From Vibrio taketomensis (GTDB lineage: Bacteria; Pseudomonadota; Gammaproteobacteria; Enterobacterales; Vibrionaceae), in contig NZ_AP019650.1 of NCBI RefSeq assembly GCF_009938165.1, positions 1,054,001-1,118,000 of the forward strand: DNA of 64,000 bases. The letters run 5' to 3'. The position numbers were made by a program, and so were the translations under genes. Shown piece by piece: positions 56,613-64,000 of the stretch. Position 1 is the stretch's first letter. Each line of letters opens with the position of its first letter. The notes beneath the pieces are model-generated. The model was not told the origin of the DNA. It saw only the letters and a list, made by a program, of their open reading frames with translations, and ran no database searches.

Positions 56613-57725
56613 TTAGTCCACACCGTTCTCTTTGTATAAACGTTGGCATGCACGCCCATCTCGGTGGAATAGATGACAGCGGTGAGCTGGGATACCAATC
56701 TCTAGGCAATCCCCAACGTCTACAGGCAGGGTATCTGGCTGGCGGAAGATCACGTCTGCATCTGCGCCCTCTAGGCTCAGATATACTTGAGTTTCATTGC
56801 CAAGCTTTTCAACGATGGTGATATCGCCATGAATAGATGCGTCACTTTCACTTGCTTGCACCAGGTGCTCTGGTCGAATACCCAGTGACATGCGGTCACC
56901 TACGTTGACCGTGGTGCCATCAACTGGAATCCAGAAACTCACCCCATTCATCAGACGCACTTTAACGCGTTCTGACTCAACCTCATCCACGTGCACGCTC
57001 ATAAAGTTCATTTTTGGCGAACCAATAAAACCAGCAACAAAGCGATTTATTGGGTAGTGGTAAAGCTCCAACGGTCTACCAACTTGTGATACCGAGCCAC
57101 CATCTAATACTACGATTTTGTCTGCCATGGTCATCGCTTCAACCTGGTCATGAGTCACATAGATCATGGTGCAACCAAGTTGACGTTGTAGCTTGGTGAT
57201 TTGGCTGCGCATATTAACGCGCAAAGCAGCATCTAGGTTTGATAGCGGTTCATCTAATAGGAAGACTTTTGGTTGTGAAACCAGCGTACGGCCAATGGCT
57301 ACGCGTTGACGCTGGCCACCAGAAAGTGCTTTTGGTAGACGGTCAAGTAAATGACCAAGCTGTAAAATTTCAGCAGAATGAGAGACACGTTTGTCGATTT
57401 CGGCTTTATCTGCCTTTGCCAATTTTAGGCTAAACGACATGTTGTCATATAAATTCAGGTGAGGGTAAAGCGCGTAAGATTGGAACACCATCCCTACACC
57501 GCGCTTTGATGGCTCTACATCGTTCATGCGTTTATCCCCAATATAGAGATCGCCAGATGTAATGTCTTCTAAGCCAGCTATGCACCGCAAAAGAGTCGAT
57601 TTACCACATCCTGATGGACCAACAAACACCACGAACTCACCTTCATTGATTTCTAAATCTACATTTTTAGAAATCATTAAGTCCCCATATGCTTTACAAA
57701 CGTTCTTTAACGTGACACTAGCCAT
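56613..57725 (-). CDS. malK: Maltose/maltodextrin ABC transporter ATPase MalK
   Basis: A 370-residue ATPase: Walker [10 protein letters not shown] (36-44), Q-loop, signature [13 protein letters not shown] (134-146), Walker B VFLLDEP (154-160) and switch His192. A C-terminal regulatory domain of OB-fold type (about 240-370) binds MalT and EIIA-Glc in E. coli. It is divergent from malE, with MalT-box motifs between, and is followed by the sugar-sensor cyclic-di-GMP gene. Confidence 0.97.
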   Translation of the reverse strand: MASVTLKNVCKAYGDLMISKNVDLEINEGEFVVFVGPSGCGKSTLLRCIAGLEDITSGDLYIGDKRMNDVEPSKRGVGMVFQSYALYPHLNLYDNMSFSLKLAKADKAEIDKRVSHSAEILQLGHLLDRLPKALSGGQRQRVAIGRTLVSQPKVFLLDEPLSNLDAALRVNMRSQITKLQRQLGCTMIYVTHDQVEAMTMADKIVVLDGGSVSQVGRPLELYHYPINRFVAGFIGSPKMNFMSVHVDEVESERVKVRLMNGVSFWIPVDGTTVNVGDRMSLGIRPEHLVQASESDASIHGDITIVEKLGNETQVYLSLEGADADVIFRQPDTLPVDVGDCLEIGIPAHRCHLFHRDGRACQRLYKENGVD

Positions 57726-58339
57726 ATAGCTTATCCTCGAACAATAAATTCCAATCGCTGCTGATCATTCAATATATTTATCCAGCGAGCAATAGCCAAA
57801 GTAATAGGAAAAAAACGGGTAGTCTTTCATTTTACTCACGAAAGCTACCCCAATCAGCAACAAGCGAGTTTACGTAATAAATTATTCTTTTCATTCCGCT
57901 CCCAAACCAAATAAAAAGCATATAATCTACTCACTAGTGCCCATAATACTCCAGCAATACAGGAGCGCTGGAAAGGCTGGTTCTTACCTAACCCTCTGCT
58001 TGTAAAGTTTGTAACACATGATAAAAAGAGACATCCTCCCAAAAAAATAATTAGAAGGGGGAGTAGAAAAGGATGAGCAAAATTTAAGCGCCAAGATGCA
58101 ATTTAGAATTAAGTCACATTATTAACCTTATTTAATTTGAACCAGATCTCAATAAGAACCAAATATTAGATCTCGATCACTATATTAATGATGGCTAGTT
58201 CTCGAAAAAATCTAATAGGCGTAGAGGCGTAGGAGGTAGGAGGATGAGATTAGCTGGTTTTTTTCTAATTATAACGGTTAGAACATGCCAGAACCTCATA
58301 GTTGTGGCCCTACATCTAGTATATTAAAGGACGTAAAAA
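57726..58339. promoter_or_regulatory. malK-malE control region with MalT-box-like motifs
   Basis: GGGAGGATG (minus, 58032-58040), GGGGGAGTAG (plus, 58057-58066), GGATGAG (plus, 58071-58077) and GGAGGTAGGAGGATGAG-type sequence (58232-58247) carry the GGA(G/T)GA core of MalT boxes, in both orientations as in E. coli malEp-malKp. No strong CRP site was found by eye; the rest is AT-rich with no ORF. Confidence 0.65.
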
Positions 58340-59518
58340 ATGAAAAAATTAAGTGCAATTGCTATTAGCACACTTGTTGCCTTAGGGACTTTCAGTGCTC
58401 ACGCAGCTATTGAAGAAGGACAACTTACGATTTGGATAAACGGGGATAAAGGCTACAACGGCCTTGCAGAAGTTGGCAAAAAGTTTGAAGAAGAAACGGG
58501 TATTAAAGTCACAGTTGCTCACCCAGACGCAATGCAGGACAAGTTCCCACAAACAGCAGCAACAGGTGACGGTCCAGACATCGTATTTTGGGCTCACGAC
58601 CGTTTCGGCGGTTACGCAGAAGCTGGCCTGTTAACTGAGATCAAACCTTCTCAAGAGATTCAACAAGGTATCGTTGACTTTGCATGGGACGCAGTACGTT
58701 ACAACGGTAAGCTAATCGGCTACCCTATCGCAATTGAATCACTGTCTCTAATCTACAACAAAGACCTTGTTCCAAACCCACCAAAAACTTGGGAAGACGT
58801 GGCTAAGATTGATGCGGAACTGAAGAAAGATGGCAAATCTGCCATTATGTGGAACCTGAAAGAACCTTACTTTACTTGGCCACTAATGGCGGCTGATGGT
58901 GGCTATGCATTTAAATACACTTCTGAAGGCTACGATGCGAAAAACTCTGGCATTCAGAAAGAAGGCGTTAAAGATGCGATGAACTTCGTAAAAGGCCTAG
59001 TAGATAAAGGCGTTATCTCTCCTGACATGGATTACTCTGTATCAGAGTCAGGCTTTAACCAAGGCACGGTAGCGATGACCATCAACGGTCCATGGTCATG
59101 GAGCAATATCGACAAGTCAGGCATCAACTACGGCGTTGCAACACTGCCAAAATTCCAAGGCCAATCTTCTAAGCCATTCGTTGGTGTATTGAGCGCGGGC
59201 ATCAGTACTGCGTCACCAAACAAAGATCTTGCAGTAGAGTTTCTTGAAAACTACCTACTGACTAACGATGGTCTACGTATGGTAAACAATGACAAACCTC
59301 TAGGCGCAGTAGCACTAAACTCATTCCAACGTGAGCTTGATGCCGACAAACGTATCGCGGCAACCATGGATAACGCGCTAAACGGTGAAATCATGCCAAA
59401 CATCCCACAAATGAACGCATTTTGGGTAGCGACGAAAAACGCAATCATCAACGTTGTTGAAGGACGACAAACGGTTGATGCAGCGTTAGCGGATGCAGAA
59501 AAACAGATCGTTAACTAA
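58340..59518 (+). CDS. malE: Maltose/maltodextrin-binding protein MalE
   Basis: A 392-residue precursor; the signal peptide ends at about residue 23 (AHAA). It has [56 protein letters not shown] and [10 protein letters not shown] as in E. coli MalE. The mature protein binds maltodextrins in the periplasm, delivers them to MalFGK and, in E. coli, to the Tar receptor. It is the first gene of malEFG. Confidence 0.97.
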   Translation: MKKLSAIAISTLVALGTFSAHAAIEEGQLTIWINGDKGYNGLAEVGKKFEEETGIKVTVAHPDAMQDKFPQTAATGDGPDIVFWAHDRFGGYAEAGLLTEIKPSQEIQQGIVDFAWDAVRYNGKLIGYPIAIESLSLIYNKDLVPNPPKTWEDVAKIDAELKKDGKSAIMWNLKEPYFTWPLMAADGGYAFKYTSEGYDAKNSGIQKEGVKDAMNFVKGLVDKGVISPDMDYSVSESGFNQGTVAMTINGPWSWSNIDKSGINYGVATLPKFQGQSSKPFVGVLSAGISTASPNKDLAVEFLENYLLTNDGLRMVNNDKPLGAVALNSFQRELDADKRIAATMDNALNGEIMPNIPQMNAFWVATKNAIINVVEGRQTVDAALADAEKQIVN

Positions 59519-59534
59519 TTTTTCTGCACCACTT

Positions 59535-59559
59535 AAAGGAGGAGGCTTCCTCCTCCTTT
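59535..59559 (+). other. malE-malF intercistronic hairpin
   Basis: Perfect 11-bp stem AAAGGAGGAGG / CCTCCTCCTTT with a CTT loop, 16 bases after malE. It lies where E. coli has its malE-malF hairpins, which stabilise malE mRNA over malF. Confidence 0.75.
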
Positions 59560-59598
59560 GATTATCAGTATTTCCCCGATTTAGCTAGCAGGTTTCCT

Positions 59599-61173
59599 AT
59601 GCAGTCAGTTCAAGGCAAAGATGCGATGCACGCACCAGAAGCCATCCTTCCGGGTAGCAAAAAAATATTCACTAAGTGGGCCCTATTAGCCACTGTCGGT
59701 ACGATCAATGGCTACGCGACAATTCTTATGTATTCTCGTGGCGAGATTGCATTTGCCCTACTTACTATTCTTTTAACAGCGCTAGCGCTTTACATTTTCA
59801 GTAGCAAAAAGACTTACGCCCACCGATACATTTATCCAGGTATTGCAGGGATGATTTTGTTCATCCTCTTCCCTCTGGCGTATACGGTTGGCCTCGCATT
59901 CACAAACTACAGTGCTAAAAATCAGCTTTCTTTTGAACGCGCACAACAAGTGTTACTTGATAGAACTTACCAAAGCGGTGAAAGCTACCCATTTACACTA
60001 TACAAAACCGGTGACGGTCACCAAATTGTTATTAAACAAGGTGATAAATTACTCGCGACACCAGTATTTCAAATCAATGGCCTAAACAACATTGATTTAG
60101 ACCTAACTGAAATTACCGAGCCACAAGGCACCAAAGAGCCTATCAAGACTATCGTCAGCAACCGTGATCAACTCGGAAAGCTCGATCTACACATCGAAGA
60201 CGGTGATGATATTCGTATGAGCGGTTTGCGTAAGTTTGCGGCGGTAGTACCTCTATACACTCTACAAGCCGATGGCGAAACCTTATACAACAACCGTACG
60301 CAAGAAACATTGCGTCCAAATATGGATGTGGGCTACTACCAACCAATCGACGAGAATGGCCAATTCATTAGTAACACCGTCTCACCTGGTTTTATCGTTA
60401 ATATTGGCACTCATAACTTTGAACGTGTATGGAAAGATGATGGTATTAAAGAACCTTTTATTAGCATCTTTATTTGGACCGTTATTTTTGCATCTCTGAC
60501 TGTATTATTTACATTAATTATCGGCTTAGTTTTGGCAAGTGTCGTTCAGTGGGAAGAATTGAAAGGCCGCGCAGTCTATCGTGTTATTTTAATTCTTCCA
60601 TACGCGGTACCAGCATTTATTTCCATCCTTATTTTTAGAGGCTTATTCAACCAAAGCTTTGGTGAAATAAACATGGTACTAAATGCGATATTTGGTATCA
60701 GTCCATCTTGGTTCTCCGATCCATTCTTAGCAAAAACAATGGTGCTCATTGTTAATACCTGGCTTGGTTTTCCTTACATGATGATTTTATGTATGGGATT
60801 GCTAAAAGCGATACCGAATGATTTATACGAAGCGTCAGCTATTGATGGTGCTAATTTCATTGATAATTTCATTAAAATTACGTTACCAACAATGATTAAA
60901 CCGCTCACACCGTTATTAATCGCTTGTTTTGCGTTTAACTTTAACAACTTCGTTATGATTCAATTATTGACGACCGGTGGTCCAAATATGATCGGTACGT
61001 CAGAGCCGGCAGGTTATACAGACTTACTTGTAAGCTACACCTACCGAATCGCATTTGAAGGTTCTGGTGGTCAAGACTTTGGTTTGGCGAGTGCTATCGC
61101 AACACTCATCTTCTTACTGGTAGGCGCGCTCGCACTATTGAACTTGCGCTTCACTAAACTTTCTCAGGATTAA
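59599..61173 (+). CDS. malF: Maltose ABC transporter permease MalF
   Basis: A 524-residue permease with N-terminal membrane segments (about 25-105), the large periplasmic P2 loop (about 110-285) typical of gammaproteobacterial MalF, and a C-terminal core of segments. It carries the EAA loop EASAIDGANFIDNFIKITLP for MalK docking. Landmarks such as YSRGEIAFA, FTNYSAKNQLSFERAQQVL and GLLKAIPNDLYEA agree with E. coli MalF. It forms the channel with MalG. Confidence 0.96.
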   Translation: MQSVQGKDAMHAPEAILPGSKKIFTKWALLATVGTINGYATILMYSRGEIAFALLTILLTALALYIFSSKKTYAHRYIYPGIAGMILFILFPLAYTVGLAFTNYSAKNQLSFERAQQVLLDRTYQSGESYPFTLYKTGDGHQIVIKQGDKLLATPVFQINGLNNIDLDLTEITEPQGTKEPIKTIVSNRDQLGKLDLHIEDGDDIRMSGLRKFAAVVPLYTLQADGETLYNNRTQETLRPNMDVGYYQPIDENGQFISNTVSPGFIVNIGTHNFERVWKDDGIKEPFISIFIWTVIFASLTVLFTLIIGLVLASVVQWEELKGRAVYRVILILPYAVPAFISILIFRGLFNQSFGEINMVLNAIFGISPSWFSDPFLAKTMVLIVNTWLGFPYMMILCMGLLKAIPNDLYEASAIDGANFIDNFIKITLPTMIKPLTPLLIACFAFNFNNFVMIQLLTTGGPNMIGTSEPAGYTDLLVSYTYRIAFEGSGGQDFGLASAIATLIFLLVGALALLNLRFTKLSQD

Positions 61174-61185
61174 GGAGTAATCAAC

Positions 61186-62076
61186 ATGGCGATGGTACAA
61201 GGTAAATCCTTAAAATACCGCGTGTGGGCAACGCATATTGCGTTGTGGATCTTCCTATCATTGATCATTTTCCCACTGTTGATGGTCGTGGCAATTTCGT
61301 TTCGTGAAGGTAACTTCGCGACCGGTAGTCTTATTCCAGACAAGCCTTCATTAGAGCACTGGAAACTGGCTTTAGGGTTCTCGGTCACCAATGCTGATGG
61401 AACGGTGACACCACCACCGTTCCCAGTTCTCACTTGGTTATGGAACTCAGTAAAAGTGGCGGGTATTACGTCAATCTTAATTGTCGCGCTCTCTACCACA
61501 TCGGCTTACGCTTTTGCGCGACTGCGTTTCAAAGGAAAAGACACCATTTTGAAAGCAATGATGATTTTCCAAATGTTCCCAGCCGTGCTTGCTCTTGTCG
61601 CACTGTACGCACTGTTCGATAAACTAGGTCAGTACATTCCGTTTTTGGGATTAAACACCCACGGTGGTTTGATCTTCTCTTATCTTGGCGGTATTGCACT
61701 GCACGTCTGGACGATCAAAGGTTATTTTGAAACGGTTGATAACTCACTAGAAGAAGCCGCTGCACTGGATGGCGCAACCCCTTGGCAAGCATTCCGATTG
61801 GTATTGCTGCCTCTGTCAGTGCCGATTCTTGCGGTGGTGTTTATTCTGTCGTTCATTGGCGCCGTTGGTGAAGTACCAGTTGCATCGCTGTTGTTGTCTG
61901 ATGTCCAGTCCTATACGCTAGCCGTTGGTATGCAGCAATATCTCTACCCACAAAACTATCTATGGGGTGACTTCGCAGCAGCAGCAGTATTATCGGCACT
62001 GCCTATTACCATCGTGTTCTTACTCGCTCAACGCTGGTTGGTAGGCGGATTAACCGCAGGCGGCGTAAAAGGCTAA
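61186..62076 (+). CDS. malG: Maltose ABC transporter permease MalG
   Basis: A 296-residue permease with six membrane segments and the EAA loop [20 protein letters not shown]. The N-terminus [12 protein letters not shown] matches E. coli MalG; GGAG precedes the ATG. It lies 12 bases behind malF. With MalF and MalK it forms the maltodextrin importer. A terminator follows. Confidence 0.97.
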   Translation: MAMVQGKSLKYRVWATHIALWIFLSLIIFPLLMVVAISFREGNFATGSLIPDKPSLEHWKLALGFSVTNADGTVTPPPFPVLTWLWNSVKVAGITSILIVALSTTSAYAFARLRFKGKDTILKAMMIFQMFPAVLALVALYALFDKLGQYIPFLGLNTHGGLIFSYLGGIALHVWTIKGYFETVDNSLEEAAALDGATPWQAFRLVLLPLSVPILAVVFILSFIGAVGEVPVASLLLSDVQSYTLAVGMQQYLYPQNYLWGDFAAAAVLSALPITIVFLLAQRWLVGGLTAGGVKG

Positions 62077-62110
62077 CAACCTCAATCATTAACCGTTAAA
62101 TTCATGATTT

Positions 62111-62138
62111 AAAGTCAGCAGTTTTCTGCTGACTTTTT
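62111..62138 (+). terminator. Intrinsic terminator of malEFG
   Basis: AAAGTCAGCAG / CTGCTGACTTT with a four-T loop and TT after it, 35 bases past malG. Confidence 0.85.
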
Positions 62139-62836
62139 CTTTATCTTCACCACTCAAGCCAGTGACAATCCTCTCAATCTAACCTATTAACGTCACTGGA
62201 TTATAAACCCAGCCACTGAGCTTCTTTTCCACTTCTACTAATGCTGTTTAATATCAAGATGATTCTGATACAAAAACAATCCATACCTAAGTAGCCTCAG
62301 AATGCTTAGGGATATAATACGCAATCAAATTTGAAATCTAGCTCACCAACATTATCAATTCAACGTAATTAATATCCAAACTCATGAAAAAGAGCTGACA
62401 TATAATTTCTACCTAACAACAATATGAATAAAAATTAACAATTAATATAATATGACCTGCATCTCAATCTGATAAATATTCACCTTATCTTTTATTATTT
62501 TTATTGGTAATTTTATTACTAATCCATTAAGAACGATTGATAAGTTTGATACAGGTAACAAAAACAGGCATTAAACAGATAGAAAACCACTAACTCATCC
62601 TTATTTTAGTGATATTCATCATTTTCCACCCACTACTTATTCATCTACTCCCCCCTACGCCCTCCCTATATTTAGCGCGATTGGATGACGTTTCTTATCT
62701 ACTCCTTCGGTAATCTTATTTTCGTCAAATACAAACGGGAAAGCATTCCCAACGACCTCTCTGCTTTGGTGTTTCCCCCAATTAACCCAAAGCAAGCAGA
62801 GACCAAATAATGATAAAAACCTTAATGGAGTTAAGA
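62139..62836 (+). promoter_or_regulatory. Long lamB upstream region with MalT-box-like motifs
   Basis: About 700 bases without an ORF, AT-rich from about 62260 to 62640. MalT-box-like motifs cluster near the 3' end: GGATGAG (minus, 62594-62600), GGGGGGAGTAG (minus, 62645-62655), GGGAGGGCGTAG (minus, about 62656-62667) and GGATGA (plus, 62683-62688). A weak CRP half-site (AGTGA-N6-TCATT) lies near 62608. This is the expected promoter of lamB. Confidence 0.6.
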
Positions 62837-64000
62837 ATGAAAAAAGTAAGTGCAATCGCTGCTGCTATTTTTTCTACTTTAGCAGTCGGAACCGCTGCTG
62901 CTGCAGAAGCAGACTTTCATGGCTATATGCGTGCAGGCTTTGGCGCAAACGCTGATGGCGGCTCACAATTTTGTTACGGTAACGGTGGCCCAACAACATT
63001 TGGTCATGCTGTAGGTCGTTTGGGTGATGAGTGTGATAACTACGCTGAACTCGCTCTAAACGTGAATAAAGTATGGGAAAGCAGTGAAGGTGGCTCGTTC
63101 AACATTCACACATTAGTTGCTTACGGTACCTATGAAAATGGCGGTTTAGACGGTCGCGGTAACTCTTTCCAAGCTATCGGTACAGACCCTGATGGCCCTT
63201 GGGAAGGTGAACGTGCATCATTCCGCGAAGCATGGGCAGACTACACCATGGCTGATGGCAAGCGTCTTTGGGCGGGTGAGCGTTACTATGGCCGTAAAGA
63301 TGTACATATCATGGACTTCTACTACGTGAACAACTCTGGCGCTGGTATTGGTCTTGAAACATCGATCTAGGTTTTGCTAAATTCCATATGGCAGCAGTAC
63401 AACATAAATGGAAAACCCTCTACTAGACGTTGACAAAAACACCTTTGGAAGGCACACAAGTTTACTCGACTGCTAACTCCATTGACCTACGTCTAACCGG
63501 CATTGAAACTAACGATAAAGGTAGCTTAGAGCTTCTTAGCAGCAAAACCATCACACACTGATGTACAAAAAATGCCATCGATAACGGCATCGGAAATTCA
63601 GGTGATTACAGCCTTGATAAAACAGGCTTCTTCTTTACCGCTGAGCACACTCAAGGATTTGATTTAGGTTTTAACAAAGCTGTGCTTCAATACGCTACCG
63701 AGGGCTACGCATGGCAGGCTTCGTTGGTAACCACACTGGTGACTCATACAATATGGGAGGACCTGGTGGCGACAACCAAGAGGGTCGTGAATCGGTACGC
63801 TTTATCGATTGGGGTGTGATCGAAGCAGACAAATGGAACCTTGGTTACTCATTTGTTTACGCTCAATTGCTAGACGACGGTAACGGTAACAGCGACGGTA
63901 AAGCACTAAGTGTTGTACTTCGTCCTGGCTACAAATGGTCTGAAACGATGAGCACAATCGTTGAGATGGGTTACCATCAAGATGAATACCCATGGGCAGA
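62837..64000 (+). pseudogene. lamB: Maltoporin LamB, reading frame broken by several indels and cut by the window edge
   Basis: ATG 62837 follows GGAG. A signal peptide (about 23 residues ending TAAAA) leads into the LamB opening EADFHGYMRAGFG and NALELALNVNKVWE-like barrel sequence, with WAGERYYGRKDVHIMDFYY typical of maltoporins. The first frame ends at 63370, but LamB-like sequence continues to 64000. The indels are: one A missing near 63357 (GLEN-IDLGFAKF), one A missing near 63413 (HKWKNP), one extra G near 63447, an in-frame TGA at 63559, and one A missing near 63711 (YA-MAGFVG). Protein similarity is otherwise undisturbed, which speaks for sequence errors. Without repair the channel would be absent. 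Confidence 0.85.

Noticed and set aside
57854..58042. Minus-strand ORF in the malK-malE gap
   Set aside because: It lies across the MalT-box region, has no ribosome-binding site and an unremarkable composition.

Overview
The window looks like a stretch of a Vibrio genome, probably the second chromosome. The maltose block (malT / malP-malQ / malK / malE-malF-malG-lamB), the gene order, the moderate base composition and the protein flavour all fit a marine gammaproteobacterium of the Vibrionaceae. That assignment is inference from gene content; no rRNA, tRNA, CRISPR array, insertion sequence or prophage was seen.

Layout. (1) 1-7640 is a polysaccharide-degradation island: the frameshifted end of one PL8-type lyase, an intact PL8 lyase lipoprotein, and a large lipoprotein built of five tandem ~295-residue lyase-like sandwich domains. 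(2) 7648-9838 is a small metal-response unit: an ArsR-family repressor overlapping a SigZ-type sigma factor, divergent from a Cys-rich permease, with two matching operator palindromes between them. (3) 9935-12014 is a porin divergent from a siderophore-interacting protein across a Fur-like box. (4) 12121-15263 is formaldehyde detoxification (LysR regulator, frmA, S-formylglutathione hydrolase). (5) 15404-18122 holds an AraC/GyrI-type regulator, a PLP aminotransferase and a small zinc-ribbon protein. (6) 18188-23214 is a complete deoxyribose catabolic locus: a DeoR-type regulator and short deoC on one strand, deoK-deoP-deoX on the other, with operator repeats and a CRP-like site between. (7) 23316-35078 is a mixed accessory stretch: a His-rich repeat protein, a YiaV/YiaW-like membrane-fusion pair, several AraC/LysR regulators with divergent partners, an MFS plus phosphoribosyltransferase pair, a quinone reductase, an ABC-F ATPase and a lone MbcA/ParS-like antitoxin domain. 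(8) 35091-38529 is MurNAc utilisation (murR / murQ-murP) with a clear repressor palindrome and CRP site. (9) 38760-40947 holds a small membrane-anchored protein and an RluA-family pseudouridine synthase. (10) 41014-64000 is the maltose/maltodextrin regulon: malT, then malP-malQ-amylase-chemoreceptor, then malK followed by a sugar-sensor/PAS/GGDEF/EAL protein, then malE-malF-malG and lamB.

How the parts work together. Starch or maltodextrin would be cut by the exported amylase, enter by LamB, be captured by MalE and moved by MalFGK, and be processed by MalP and MalQ under MalT. A chemoreceptor placed directly behind the amylase, and a cyclic-di-GMP enzyme carrying a LacI-type sugar-binding domain directly behind malK, suggest that taxis and surface/biofilm behaviour are wired to the same sugar. 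MalT-box-like motifs recur before malP, between malK and malE, and before lamB.

Sequence quality. At least seven otherwise well conserved reading frames are broken by single-base indels, several of them precisely in short A, G or T runs. lamB alone has at least four plus one in-frame stop. The pattern points to residual sequencing or assembly errors rather than gene decay for most of them; the PL8 fragment at the left edge is the one most likely to be a true pseudogene.
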